DNA from: Bordetella parapertussis
GTDB taxonomy: Bacteria > Pseudomonadota > Gammaproteobacteria > Burkholderiales > Burkholderiaceae_C
Reading direction: 5' to 3'
Length of the DNA: 64,000 nt
Assembly (NCBI GenBank): GCA_945878355.1
Contig: CAMCTC010000010.1
Span: 16,560-80,559, forward strand
Shown here: one piece after another, positions 37,197 to 45,988 of the stretch
Layout: each line of letters begins with the position of its first letter
Position numbering within the stretch: position 1 is the first letter of the stretch
Notes under the pieces: generated by a model
What the model saw: the letters and a program-made list of their open reading frames with translations, nothing else
Databases searched by the model: none
What the model was told of the DNA's origin: nothing
Made by a program: the position numbers and the translations under genes

Positions 37197-37501
37197 TTCG
37201 AGCCCCCTTTCTTGTCCTTTTTCCGAAACATCTCAAGCATGCGACGCGTGACCAGAAAGCCGCCGAAGACATTGACCGCGGCCAGTGCGACGGCCAGCAC
37301 GCCCATGGTCTTGCCCAGCGTGGTCTCGGTCAAGGCTGCGGCGAGCATCGCGCCGACGATGACGATCGCGCTGATGGCGTTGGTCACCGCCATCAGCGGT
37401 GTGTGCAGCGCGGGTGTGACGGTCCAGACCACGTGGTAGCCGACGTAGATGGCCAGCACAAAGATGATCAGGTTGGTGATGGTGGGGTTGAGGATGTCCA
37501 T
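37193..37501 (-). CDS. pntAB: NAD(P) transhydrogenase subunit alpha part 2
   Basis: 102 residues; three or four hydrophobic segments (TNLIIFVLAIYVGYHVVWTV, AISAIVIVGAMLAA, GVLAVALAAVNVFGGFLV) followed by a basic tail. This is the split membrane part of the alpha subunit, as in alpha- and betaproteobacteria where PntA is divided. It lies six bases after pntAA and overlaps the small ORF at 37017-37196. Confidence 0.95.
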   Translation of the reverse strand: MDILNPTITNLIIFVLAIYVGYHVVWTVTPALHTPLMAVTNAISAIVIVGAMLAAALTETTLGKTMGVLAVALAAVNVFGGFLVTRRMLEMFRKKDKKGGSK

Positions 37502-37507
37502 GATGTT

Positions 37508-38650
37508 TTACTTTCTCTTGACTTCACCGGACTGCGTCATCAAGCAGGCGGCGACGATGTCGTCGTCCATCGGCACTTGAAAACCGCCGTCCTTGGTGAG
37601 CACCAGCTTGAGGAAATCGAGCACGTTGCGGGCGTACAGTGCCGACGCGTCGGCCGCCACCAGCGCGGCCAGGTTGGTCTCGCCGACGATCGTCACGCCG
37701 TGCTTGACCACCGTCTTGCCGGCCTCGGACAGCGGGCAGTTGCCGCCTGTCATGCCACCACTCGTGTCGGCGCCCTTGCCGGCAGCGATGTCGATGATCA
37801 CCGAACCCGGCTTCATAGACTTGACCATGTCCTCGGTCACCAGTGTCGGCGCGGCACGGCCCGGGATCAGCGCGGTCGAAATCACGATGTCGGCTGCGGC
37901 CACCCGCTTGGCCACCTCGACCTGCTGGCGTGCCAGCCAACTCGGCGGCATCGGCCTGGCATAGCCACCGACGCCGACAGCGGCTTCTTTCTCTTCGGCC
38001 GTGTCGTAGGACACCTCGATGAACTTACCGCCCAGCGACTCGACCTGCTCCTTGACCGAAGGCCGCACGTCGCTGGCCTCGATCACCGCGCCCAGCCGTT
38101 TGGCAGTGGCGATGGCCTGCAAGCCCGCGACGCCCACGCCCAGGATCACGACGCGCGCGGCCTTGACCGTGCCGGCTGCGGTCATCAGCATCGGGAAGAA
38201 GCGCTGGTATTTGTCGGCGGCGATCATCACCGCTTTGTAGCCGGCGATGTTGGCCTGGCTGGACAGCACGTCCATGCTCTGGGCCCGGGTGGTTCGCGGC
38301 GCAGCCTCAAGCGCGAAGCTGGTCAAGCCTGCGGCGGCCAAGGCCTGCAGCCCAGCCGCGTCGAAGGGGTTGAGCATGCCCACCAGCGCAGCGCCTGGCT
38401 TCATCAGGCCGAGTTCGTCGGCCTGCGGTGCGCGAACCTTGAGCACCAAGTCTGCGCCCAGCGCGCCCGCACGGTCGGTGATCTCGGCGCCGGCGGCGAT
38501 GTACGCCTCGTCGGTGACGCTGGCTGCCACGCCTGCGCCGGATTCGATGCGCAGTTCGTGGCCCTGGGCCTTGAGCTTCTTGGCCGTCTCGGGGGTCACG
38601 GCAACGCGGCTTTCACCCGCCACCGTTTCGAGCGGTACGCCTATCTGCAT
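37508..38650 (-). CDS. pntAA: NAD(P) transhydrogenase subunit alpha part 1
   Basis: 380 residues from ATG 38650, with GAGGAGA upstream; the frame is open further but lacks similarity. This is the NAD(H)-binding domain I. The alanine dehydrogenase/PNT N-terminal part starts MQIGVPLETVAGESRVAVTPE, and the Rossmann region is VVILGVGVAGLQAIATAKRLGA near residue 170. The RQVEVAKRVAAADIV and PGSVIIDIAAGKG blocks are also typical. It is the first gene of the four-ORF pnt operon and divergent from a NUDIX gene. Confidence 0.96.
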   Translation of the reverse strand: MQIGVPLETVAGESRVAVTPETAKKLKAQGHELRIESGAGVAASVTDEAYIAAGAEITDRAGALGADLVLKVRAPQADELGLMKPGAALVGMLNPFDAAGLQALAAAGLTSFALEAAPRTTRAQSMDVLSSQANIAGYKAVMIAADKYQRFFPMLMTAAGTVKAARVVILGVGVAGLQAIATAKRLGAVIEASDVRPSVKEQVESLGGKFIEVSYDTAEEKEAAVGVGGYARPMPPSWLARQQVEVAKRVAAADIVISTALIPGRAAPTLVTEDMVKSMKPGSVIIDIAAGKGADTSGGMTGGNCPLSEAGKTVVKHGVTIVGETNLAALVAADASALYARNVLDFLKLVLTKDGGFQVPMDDDIVAACLMTQSGEVKRK

Positions 38651-38767
38651 GCAATTCTCCTCACGTGCCCGCCAGGGGAAGGGGGCACCTCCTGCTGGAA
38701 GCTTAACTGACTTCATTCGAGCGGCTTTGTGGGACGTCATACAGCGCCGTGCCGCTACCATCGTCGG

Positions 38768-39274
38768 ATGACCGACACCCGATGGAAACCCAGCGTCACC
38801 GTGGCGGCAGTCGCTGAACACGAAGGCCGTTACCTGCTGATCGAGGAACACACGGCCGAAGGGCTGAAGCTCAACAACCCGGCCGGCCACCTCGACCCCG
38901 GTGAATCACCGCTGCAAGCCGTGGTTCGCGAGTGCCTCGAAGAAACAGCCTGCGAGTTTGTCCCGCTGGCGCTGCTCGGCGTGTACCTGTCTCGCTTTGT
39001 TCGCGAGAGCAGCGAAGGTCGGCCGGCCGAGGATGTGACCTACCTGCGAATCGCCTATGCCGGCCGCGTCGGCCTGCCCGACCCCGGTCGCTCGCTAGAC
39101 ACAGGCATCGTTCGCCGCTTGTGGCTCACGCCCGACGAGGTTCGCGCCAGCGCTGCGCGCCACCGCAGTCCGCTGGTGCTGCGCTGCATCGAGGACCACT
39201 TGGCCGGTCGGCGCTACCCGCTGGAGGCGGTCGGCGCCGATGCTTCGGTATACGCGCCCAGGTCGATCAGCTGA
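38768..39274 (+). CDS. NUDIX hydrolase
   Basis: 168 residues from ATG 38768. The NUDIX box is GHLDPGESPLQAVVREC followed by LEETAC (about residues 42-64), matching Gx5Ex7REUxEExGU except for the usual glycine near the end. The sequence resembles the NudJ/phosphatase-type group that hydrolyses thiamine pyrophosphates or nucleotides; substrate unassigned. It is divergent from pntAA and overlaps the convergent enoyl-CoA hydratase stop by eight bases. In many genomes this gene sits next to mnmA, and here mnmA is indeed about 1.2 kb downstream. Confidence 0.88.
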   Translation: MTDTRWKPSVTVAAVAEHEGRYLLIEEHTAEGLKLNNPAGHLDPGESPLQAVVRECLEETACEFVPLALLGVYLSRFVRESSEGRPAEDVTYLRIAYAGRVGLPDPGRSLDTGIVRRLWLTPDEVRASAARHRSPLVLRCIEDHLAGRRYPLEAVGADASVYAPRSIS

Positions 39275-40076
39275 ACCTGGCTGGGCGCTTTTCGCGGAAC
39301 GCCGCGATGCCTTCCAGGTGCTCGGACGAGCCGATCAGGCCCACCTGCATGTCGCGTTCGAGCAGGATGTGGGCGCCGATCGGCATCTCCGACGCGGCAT
39401 CGACTAGGCGGCGCGTGCGCGCCACCGCTGCCTGCGGCCCGTCGGCCAGGCGTCGGCAAATAGCCATCGCCTCGGTGTGCAACTGCGCGTCGTCCACCAA
39501 GCGCGCCACCATGCCCCAGCGCTCGGCCTCTTGAGCGCTGATCGCGTCACCCAGCAAGCTTGCGGCCATCGTCCGAGCACGCCCAACCATGCGGGTCATC
39601 AGCCAGGTGGCGCCGACATCGGGCACCAGGCCCAGTTTGGGCACAAAGGTCAGCACGAAGCGCGCGCTGCTAGCCATCAAGATCACATCGCCGGCCAGCG
39701 CGATGCCGACGCCGCCACCGGCGGCGACGCCGTTGATCGCGCAGACGACTGGCATCGGCGCTTCGTTGAGCGCTCGCACGAGCGTGATCACGCGCTCAAA
39801 GCCCGCCCGGTTGACGGCTTCACGCTGCGCTTCCGAGGTCGTCGGCGCAAAGCCACGCCCGACCAGATCGGCACCTGAACAGAATCCGCGGCCCGCGCCG
39901 GTGATCAGCAGTGCCCGAGCGCCCGCCAGCGTGGCTTGCGCGACGGCCAGTGGAATCTCGCGGAACATCGCATCGTTGAGTGCGTTCAGCGATGCCGGAC
40001 GGTTCAGCGTGAGTTGCGCGATGCCGTCGTTCACCGACAGCGTGATGGCCTCGAAGGGGGTGGAAGTTTCGGTCAC
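39267..40076 (-). CDS. Enoyl-CoA hydratase/isomerase family protein
   Basis: 269 residues from GTG 40076, chosen for AGGAGA five bases upstream. Crotonase fold: LNRPASLNALNDAM near residue 25, oxyanion-hole segments ITGAGRGFCSGADL (about 65) and CAINGVAAGGGVGIALAGD (about 105), then LGLVPDVGATWLM. The residue pattern is of the PaaG/PaaF style: the D in GLVPDVG suggests isomerase or hydratase activity on an acyl-CoA. The exact substrate is unknown. It is convergent with the NUDIX gene. Confidence 0.92.
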   Translation of the reverse strand: MTETSTPFEAITLSVNDGIAQLTLNRPASLNALNDAMFREIPLAVAQATLAGARALLITGAGRGFCSGADLVGRGFAPTTSEAQREAVNRAGFERVITLVRALNEAPMPVVCAINGVAAGGGVGIALAGDVILMASSARFVLTFVPKLGLVPDVGATWLMTRMVGRARTMAASLLGDAISAQEAERWGMVARLVDDAQLHTEAMAICRRLADGPQAAVARTRRLVDAASEMPIGAHILLERDMQVGLIGSSEHLEGIAAFREKRPARFS

Positions 40077-40206
40077 GGGGTCTCCTGGGATGGTCGACGG
40101 CCGGTCGGGGATGGACAGGTCACGCCGTGGCTGCAGTCTAGCCAGCCGGCTGGGTTGTGCCAATTTTCAGTGCATGATGCGGGCTCAACCCTGTTGGAGC
40201 ATCGCC

Positions 40207-40446
40207 ATGACCCAAGCCACGATCGCCCAGAAATCACCCTACGCCATGGCCGTCGAGGCCGGCAAGGACTACTGGTGGTGCTCCTGCGGCAACAGCAAGA
40301 ACCAGCCGCTGTGCGACGGTTCGCACAAAGGTGGCCCGTTCGTGCCGGTCAAGTACAGCGCAGCCGAGTCCAAGACCGTGTACTTTTGCGGCTGCAAGCA
40401 AAGCGCCAACGCGCCGCTGTGCGACGGCGCGCACAAGAAGCTCTGA
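40207..40446 (+). CDS. Dual CDGSH-type iron-sulfur protein
   Basis: 79 residues from ATG 40207, with TTGGAG upstream; a much longer in-frame opening from 39589 is antisense to the hydratase and rejected. It contains two CDGSH (mitoNEET-like) motifs, each C-x-C-...-C-D-G-[SA]-H: C25/C27/C36/H40 and C61/C63/C72/H76. Each should bind a 2Fe-2S cluster through three cysteines and one histidine, in the cytoplasm. The role is probably redox or iron-sulfur handling, not known in detail. It precedes mnmA, which is also on the plus strand, by about 58 bases. Confidence 0.92.
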   Translation: MTQATIAQKSPYAMAVEAGKDYWWCSCGNSKNQPLCDGSHKGGPFVPVKYSAAESKTVYFCGCKQSANAPLCDGAHKKL

Positions 40447-40504
40447 CGCTGCCAGCAGGCCGGGTGCCCCGCGCAGCCGCCGCGGGCAGTGACAATCGGT
40501 GCCC

Positions 40505-41605
40505 ATGAAACCCGCCCTGGTGGTCGTCGGTCTGTCCGGCGGCGTCGACTCGGCCGTCACCGCATGGCTGCTCAAGCAGCAAGGCCACGAGGTGGTCGGC
40601 ATCTTCATGAAGAACTGGGAGGACGACGACGACAGCGAATACTGCTCGTCGAACGTCGACTTCGTCGATGCCGCAGCGGTGGCCGATGTGATCGGCATCG
40701 AGATCGAGCATGTCAACTTCGCTGCCGATTACAAGGACCGGGTTTTTGCCGAATTCCTGCGCGAGTACCAGGCCGGCCGAACCCCCAACCCCGACGTGCT
40801 GTGCAACGCCGAGATCAAGTTCAAGGCTTTTCTGGACCACGCGATGCGGCTCGGCGCCGACAAGATCGCCACCGGACACTATGCCCGGGTGCGCGAGCGC
40901 GCTGGCGCTTTCGAGCTGCTCAAGGGCCTGGACCCGCTCAAGGACCAGAGCTATTTCCTGCACAGGCTTGACCAGGCCCAGCTCAGCAAGACCTTGTTCC
41001 CGATCGGCGAATGGCCCAAGACCGAGGTGCGGCGCATCGCCGACGAGATCGGCCTGCCGAACGCGAAGAAAAAGGACTCGACCGGCATCTGCTTCATCGG
41101 CGAGCGGCCGTTTCGAGAGTTTCTCAACCGCTACCTCAGCCACCAACCCGGGCCCATCGTCGACGACCGGGGCCGCACCTTGGGCCAGCATCTGGGCTTG
41201 AGCTTCTACACGCTGGGACAGCGCCAGGGACTCGGCATCGGCGGCGTCAAGGAGCGCGGCGCGGCACGCGGCGCCGGTGACCATGCGCCCTGGTTCGTCG
41301 CCCGCAAGGACCTGTCAAGCAACACGCTGTTCGTCGTGCAAGGCCATCAACACCCTTGGCTGTTGTCGAGCGCGCTGCGCTTCGAGGATGCCAGCTGGGT
41401 CGCAGGTGTCGCGCCGGCCGATGGCGCGCTTGCTGCCAAGGCGCGTTACCGCCAAGCCGATGCCGACTGCGTGCTGAGCGCTTCTGGCCACGACTTCGCG
41501 CTGGACTTCGGCGCACCGCAGTGGGCTGTGACGCCGGGCCAGTCGGCCGTTCTCTACGATGGCGAGGTCTGTCTGGGTGGCGGGGTGATTGCCAGCATGT
41601 CGTGA
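40505..41605 (+). CDS. mnmA: tRNA-specific 2-thiouridylase
   Basis: 366 residues from ATG 40505 (a GTG two codons upstream is possible). The PP-loop is [10 protein letters not shown] (residues 9-18). The two catalytic cysteines fit [13 protein letters not shown] (about 102) and [12 protein letters not shown] (about 199), and the central domain has [10 protein letters not shown]. MnmA thiolates U34 of Lys, Glu and Gln tRNAs with sulfur passed from IscS and Tus proteins. It is convergent with a universal stress protein gene. Confidence 0.97.
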   Translation: MKPALVVVGLSGGVDSAVTAWLLKQQGHEVVGIFMKNWEDDDDSEYCSSNVDFVDAAAVADVIGIEIEHVNFAADYKDRVFAEFLREYQAGRTPNPDVLCNAEIKFKAFLDHAMRLGADKIATGHYARVRERAGAFELLKGLDPLKDQSYFLHRLDQAQLSKTLFPIGEWPKTEVRRIADEIGLPNAKKKDSTGICFIGERPFREFLNRYLSHQPGPIVDDRGRTLGQHLGLSFYTLGQRQGLGIGGVKERGAARGAGDHAPWFVARKDLSSNTLFVVQGHQHPWLLSSALRFEDASWVAGVAPADGALAAKARYRQADADCVLSASGHDFALDFGAPQWAVTPGQSAVLYDGEVCLGGGVIASMS

Positions 41606-41665
41606 TGCGCAGGCCCAGCCGATCACGGCTGAACGGACAGGGCTTTCAGCGAGAGGCGTGGTCGC

Positions 41666-42082
41666 TCAGCGGATGATCAGCAGCGGTGTCGAGCAGCGCG
41701 CCAGCACCTTGGCCGTGACCGAGCCCATCACCAGACTGCCCAGCATCCCGTGGCCGTGCGAGCCCATGATCAGCATGTCGAACTGATCGGCCAGGTGGGC
41801 AATCGTGTCGGCCGCCGGCCCGACCTTTGCGACAAAGCTGGCGTCTATCTTCTGCTTGGTGAAAAAGGTGCGCAGCGGCTTGAACACCTTCTCGCTCTCT
41901 TCAGCGTAGTGGCCTTGCAGAATGGCTTTGTCGAGCACAGCGGCCGCACGCGGCGGCACGGCTGGCGCCACATGCAGCAAGGTGTACTGGTGGGCGCCGC
42001 CCAGCCATTCGTCGTGGGCGGCCAAGTAGGCCAACATGCGCTTGGTGAATGGACTGCCGTCCACGGGGACCAGAATCTTCAT
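41666..42082 (-). CDS. Universal stress protein (UspA family)
   Basis: 138 residues from ATG 42082; longer in-frame opening to 42271 has no similarity. It starts MKILVPVDGSPFTKRMLAYL and has the nucleotide-binding G-x2-G-x9-G-[ST] pattern in IMGSHGHGMLGSLVMGSVTAKVL, so it is of the ATP-binding UspA type. These are cytoplasmic stress proteins often induced by low oxygen or growth arrest. A weak FNR-like palindrome lies about 61 bases upstream. Confidence 0.93.
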   Translation of the reverse strand: MKILVPVDGSPFTKRMLAYLAAHDEWLGGAHQYTLLHVAPAVPPRAAAVLDKAILQGHYAEESEKVFKPLRTFFTKQKIDASFVAKVGPAADTIAHLADQFDMLIMGSHGHGMLGSLVMGSVTAKVLARCSTPLLIIR

Positions 42083-42136
42083 TGACGGTGCTCCGGTTGT
42101 GAAGCACTCAGTCTCGCTGACAGGCGAGATCTCAAC

Positions 42137-42150
42137 TTGTCCAATGTCAA
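42137..42150 (-). promoter_or_regulatory. Weak FNR-like palindrome upstream of the universal stress gene
   Basis: TTGTCCAATGTCAA on the plus strand (TTGACATTGGACAA on the minus strand) has the TTGAN-N4-NTCAA symmetry but matches the FNR/ANR consensus at only seven or eight of ten positions. The centre is about 61 bases before the ATG, similar to the geometry at 5173. Confidence 0.25.
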
Positions 42151-42938
42151 GCCGAGGCGTGGACCTGCAGCAGCTTGAACGGATCGAATCCGACGCTCTC
42201 ACCCTTGCGCGGCATGCCCCGCGCCTGCGACACCACTCTTGTCGGTGGCAGGCCGGCGCGCGCCACCGCATAGTCGAGACGGCAGTGCAGATGGCCGTGC
42301 AGCCAGAGGTCGGCCAGCGCTATCAGGTCGTCGTCGGCGTTGCAGAAGCTGGCGGTGCCGGGCTGCTTGCCGAAGCGCGGGTCGGCACTGCGCAGGCTTG
42401 GCGCGAAGTGGGTCACCACCACGGTGGCCTGCCAGCCACCGACCGGGCTGGGCAGGCGCAACTCAGCCGCCAGCCACTCGCGGCAGGACAGGGATTCGTC
42501 GCGCATCTGTTCCGGGCCTAGCGGCTCGTCATCGCGCCTGGCTGCCATCAGCTTGAGAAAGTACGCTGCAGCGCGCATCGCTCGGTCGCGTCCGGCAATA
42601 CCGAAGAGGTCGAAATCCGACCAGCGCACCGTGCCGACGAAGCGCACGCGCAGCCCCGCTGCGCTGGTCAGCACCAGGCTCTCGCGTTCGATCAGCCGGA
42701 TGCCGAAGCGATCGCAGCGCTCGCGCAGCGCCGGCCAAGCCGCGCGCAATTCTCGGCCGTCGAATTCGTGGTTGCCCGCGACCATCAGCACCGGCACCGG
42801 CCAGCCGGCAAAGCGCTCCAGTGCGGTCCAGTTGGCGTCGATGTCGCCGGCCAACACCAAGACCTCGGCTCCCGCAGCAGGCTGGGGGTCGAAGGTCTCG
42901 GTCTCGAGGTGGAGGTCTGAAAAAAGTTGCAGTCGCAT
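42147..42938 (-). CDS. Calcineurin-like metallophosphoesterase
   Basis: 263 residues. Metallophosphatase motifs in order: SDLHLE at residues 7-12, VLAGDID (about 30), GNHEFD (about 55), VVTHFAPS (about 175) and GHLHCRLDYA (about 220). These supply the two-metal centre. It is a cytoplasmic phosphoesterase of unknown substrate, similar in layout to YfcE- or serine/threonine-type single-domain hydrolases. No operon partner is evident. Confidence 0.9.
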   Translation of the reverse strand: MRLQLFSDLHLETETFDPQPAAGAEVLVLAGDIDANWTALERFAGWPVPVLMVAGNHEFDGRELRAAWPALRERCDRFGIRLIERESLVLTSAAGLRVRFVGTVRWSDFDLFGIAGRDRAMRAAAYFLKLMAARRDDEPLGPEQMRDESLSCREWLAAELRLPSPVGGWQATVVVTHFAPSLRSADPRFGKQPGTASFCNADDDLIALADLWLHGHLHCRLDYAVARAGLPPTRVVSQARGMPRKGESVGFDPFKLLQVHASA

Positions 42939-43039
42939 GTGTCCGCCAAGTCGCCATCGGCCGGCGCGGCGCAGAGCGGATCGCCTGGGGCGCTGCCCAG
43001 CGGCTGCAGTGCAGGGCGGCAGCTCTTGCCCTCAGGCGA

Positions 43040-44920
43040 TCAAGCGGCTTCGAGTTGCTGCTCGATGCGGGCCTTGGTCGCCAGCAGCTGCGATGGCAGC
43101 CGGCCGGCGAGCTGCTGGAATAGCTCACCGTGCAGCACCAGCTCGGACCGCCAGGCCGCGCGGTCGATCGAGCTGACCGACTGGTACTGCTCGCGGCTGA
43201 AGTCCAGCCCCGACCAGTTCAGGTCTTCGTAGCGCGGGCTGACGCCAAACAGGGTCTCCTGCCCGCCGCCTCCGCCTTCGACGCGCTCGAGCATCCACTT
43301 GAGCACGCGCATGTTGTCGCCGTAGCCTGGCCAGACGAACTTGCCGTCCTCGCCCTTGCGGAACCAGTTGACGCAGTAGATGCGCGGCAGCGTCGCGCCA
43401 CCCGCGGCCAGTTTGGCACCGAGTGCCAGCCAGTGCGCGAAGTGGTCGCCCATGTGGTAGCCCATGAAGGGCAGCATTGCGAACGGGTCGCGCCGCACCT
43501 GGCCGACCGCGCCGGCCGCTGCCGCGGTGGTCTCCGAGCCCATTGTCGCGGCCATGTAGACGCCTTCGGCCCAGTTGCGGGCCTCGGTGACCAGCGGCAC
43601 GGTGGTCGAGCGTCGGCCGCCGAACATGAAGGCGTCGATCGGCACGCCCTCGGCGTTGTCCCAGTCGACGTCGAGTGCCGGGTTGTTGGTGGCAGCGACC
43701 GTGAAGCGCGAGTTCGGGTGCGCGGCTTTGGCGCCGGTCTCCTTGGCGATCGCTGGCGTCCAGTCCTTGCCTTGCCAGTCGATCAGGTGCGCAGGCACCG
43801 GGCCGTCTATGCCTTCCCACCAGACGTCGCCGTCGTCGGTCAGCGCGACGTTGGTGAAGATCACGTCCGACTTGAGCGAATCCATGCAGTTCGGGTTCGT
43901 CTTGTAGTTGGTGCCTGGCGCGACGCCGAAGTAGCCCGACTCAGGGTTGATCGCGTGCAGCTTGCCGTCGGCATTGGGCTTGATCCAGGCGATGTCGTCG
44001 CCGATGGTCGTGACCTTCCAGCCCTCGAGGCTCTTGGGCGGCACCAGCATCGCGAAGTTGGTCTTGCCGCAGGCGCTGGGAAATGCCGCCGCGACGTGGT
44101 ACTTCTTGCCCGCTGGCGAGGTCACACCCAGGATCAGCATGTGCTCTGCCAGCCAACCTTGGGCCCGGCCCATGTTGGAAGCGATGCGCAGCGCGAAGCA
44201 CTTCTTGCCCAGCAGCGCGTTGCCGCCGTAGCCTGAGCCGTAGCTCCAGATCTCGCGTGTGGTGGGGTAGTGGACGATGTACTTGGTCTTGTTGCAGGGC
44301 CAGGCTGCACTGTTCTCACCCGGCTGCAGCGGCGCGCCGACGCTGTGCATGCAAGGCACGAATGCCCCGTCCTCGCCCAGCAGGTCGAGCACCGCGCGGC
44401 CCATGCGCGTCATGATTCGCATGTTGACCGCCACATAAGCGCTGTCGCTGAGTTCGACGCCGATGTGCGAGATGTGCGAGCCCAGCGGCCCCATCGAGAA
44501 CGGCACCACGTACATCGTGCGACCGCGCATGCAGCCCGCGAACAGCGGCGGCGTGCCGTCGGCCTGGCCGGTCTGCAGCAAGGCGCGCATCTCGGCCGGG
44601 GCCATCCAGTTGTTGGTCGGGCCGGCGTCGTCTTTTTCTTCGCTGCAGATGAAGGTGCGGTCCTCGACACGGGCCACGTCGCTGGGGTCGCTGCAAGCCA
44701 GGTAGCTGTTGGGTCGCAGCACCGGGTTCAGGCGCTTGAAGGTGCCGGCGTCGACCAACTCGCCGCACAAGCGGTCGTACTCGGCTTGCGAGCCATCGCA
44801 CCAGTAGACCGCAGCGGTCTCGGTCAGTGCGGCCATCTCGGCGACCCAAGCCACCAAGCGGGCATGTTTCACCGAGGGTGGGACGTTCAGGCGCAAGCCT
44901 TCCATCACGGGCTGGTTCAT
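43040..44920 (-). CDS. pckG: Phosphoenolpyruvate carboxykinase (GTP)
   Basis: 626 residues from ATG 44920, chosen because GGAG lies six bases upstream; ATG 44935 contains that site itself. The kinase P-loop is [17 protein letters not shown] (about 280), the R-loop region is [12 protein letters not shown] near residue 90, and the GTP/Mg region is [13 protein letters not shown]. It decarboxylates and phosphorylates oxaloacetate to PEP, the first step of gluconeogenesis. It is monocistronic and divergent from the MOSC gene across a 393-base region. Confidence 0.97.
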   Translation of the reverse strand: MNQPVMEGLRLNVPPSVKHARLVAWVAEMAALTETAAVYWCDGSQAEYDRLCGELVDAGTFKRLNPVLRPNSYLACSDPSDVARVEDRTFICSEEKDDAGPTNNWMAPAEMRALLQTGQADGTPPLFAGCMRGRTMYVVPFSMGPLGSHISHIGVELSDSAYVAVNMRIMTRMGRAVLDLLGEDGAFVPCMHSVGAPLQPGENSAAWPCNKTKYIVHYPTTREIWSYGSGYGGNALLGKKCFALRIASNMGRAQGWLAEHMLILGVTSPAGKKYHVAAAFPSACGKTNFAMLVPPKSLEGWKVTTIGDDIAWIKPNADGKLHAINPESGYFGVAPGTNYKTNPNCMDSLKSDVIFTNVALTDDGDVWWEGIDGPVPAHLIDWQGKDWTPAIAKETGAKAAHPNSRFTVAATNNPALDVDWDNAEGVPIDAFMFGGRRSTTVPLVTEARNWAEGVYMAATMGSETTAAAAGAVGQVRRDPFAMLPFMGYHMGDHFAHWLALGAKLAAGGATLPRIYCVNWFRKGEDGKFVWPGYGDNMRVLKWMLERVEGGGGGQETLFGVSPRYEDLNWSGLDFSREQYQSVSSIDRAAWRSELVLHGELFQQLAGRLPSQLLATKARIEQQLEAA

Positions 44921-45313
44921 CAAAACTCCAATCATTTAAGAAATGTCAGGAAACGAAATTGCACGAGGCTCGGCCGCCGGAGGGGTCGGGGCTCGTGCAA
45001 TGCCGCGTCGAAACCAGGACTTGGCGAACGGCGGGGTCGTTGCGGGTCGCGGCAGGTGACGGCGGGTTGCGTCGACACCGGATTCGCGCCCACCGACGGT
45101 AGCCGGAAGCGCGTTGTCAAATAAGTGTAATAGTCCGGTCTTCACCAGACTTCGGCGGGTTATGCAAATTATGTATGACTTGATGCCGTCAGGCGCGTGG
45201 CGTCCGCCAGTGCGTGCCACGCTCCGCGTCAGAATTCCGGTTTCTGCCGCCCAACCGAAAGTCTGTCCTGGTTGGCCGTGAATCCACCTTCGGCACCGCT
45301 GGTGCCCAGCCCC
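44921..45313. other. Long divergent spacer between pckG and the MOSC gene
   Basis: About 390 bases without a convincing gene. AT-rich segments at about 45118-45135 and 45160-45182 stand out from the GC-rich surroundings and probably hold the pckG and/or MOSC promoters. A TTGACA on the minus strand (about 45115-45120) lacks a good -10 partner. I see no riboswitch or RNA gene. Confidence 0.4.
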
Positions 45314-45886
45314 ATGAAAATCATCAGCGTCAGCACCGGCCGCAGCGAAATCCGAATGATCGACGGCCGTGCCGTGCCGACCGCGATCGGCAAATCCCCG
45401 CGGGTCGGGTCGGTGGCTGTGTCGGCGCTGGGTTTGGCGGGTGACGAGCAGGCCGACCAGAGCGTGCACGGCGGGCAATCCAAAGCGATCTACGCTTACC
45501 CGGTCGACCATTACCCGTTTTGGCAAGGTGTTCGCGCGCAGGCCAGCGTCGCCGCAGCCGACGCCGTGCTGGCGCATGGCTTCATGGGCGAGAACCTGAC
45601 GATCGAAGGCCTGGTCGAACAGCAGCTCTGGATCGGCGACCGGCTGCGCCTGCCGGGCTGCGTGTTGACCGTCAGCGAGCCTCGCCAACCCTGCTACAAA
45701 TTCAACCATGCGATGGGTTTTCCACAGGCCAGCAAGCTGATGTCCCAGTCGGGCTACAGCGGTGTCTACTTGGCCGTTCTCGAGCCCGGCGCGCTGTGCG
45801 CGGGCGATGAGATCGAGCTGATCCCAGGCCCGCGCGATGTCAATCTGCGTGAACTGTTCATGGCCAGGATGCGCCGCCGCGTCTGA
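45314..45886 (+). CDS. MOSC domain protein (YiiM-like)
   Basis: 190 residues from ATG 45314; an in-frame opening from 45197 is less likely. MOSC features: GLAGDEQADQSVHGGQSKAIYAYP (about 40-63), FMGENLTIEGL (about 95), IGDRLRLPGCVLTVSEPRQPCYKF with the conserved cysteine (about 130), and YSGVYLAVLEPG. MOSC proteins such as YiiM reduce N-hydroxylated compounds using a molybdenum cofactor bound through the cysteine. It is convergent with the Old Yellow Enzyme gene, with the hairpin repeat between them. Confidence 0.9.
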   Translation: MKIISVSTGRSEIRMIDGRAVPTAIGKSPRVGSVAVSALGLAGDEQADQSVHGGQSKAIYAYPVDHYPFWQGVRAQASVAAADAVLAHGFMGENLTIEGLVEQQLWIGDRLRLPGCVLTVSEPRQPCYKFNHAMGFPQASKLMSQSGYSGVYLAVLEPGALCAGDEIELIPGPRDVNLRELFMARMRRRV

Positions 45887-45890
45887 TTGC

Positions 45891-45960
45891 CCCAAGGCCG
45901 GCCGAAGCCTGCCGTCCCCGTGGGGGGGCAAGCAAAGCGGCAAAGCCACTTTGCTTGAGC
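45891..45960. repeat. Dispersed hairpin repeat, copy 2 (between convergent genes)
   Basis: Second copy of the about 70-bp element at 3061-3130. It sits four bases after the MOSC stop and ahead of the convergent Old Yellow Enzyme stop. CAAGCAAAG and CTTTGCTTG form a perfect nine-base stem around a short loop, so it could act as a two-way terminator here. Confidence 0.8.
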
Positions 45961-45988
45961 GCGCCGCGTCCCTCGACGGTGAAAGCCG

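Noticed and set aside
36833..38710. 625-residue open frame on the plus strand
   Set aside because: Antisense to the pnt operon; translation is His/Arg/Gly-rich and lacks a domain.
45101..45140. Minus-strand TTGACA near 45115 as a pckG promoter
   Set aside because: No acceptable -10 hexamer at normal spacing; left as unassigned AT-rich sequence.
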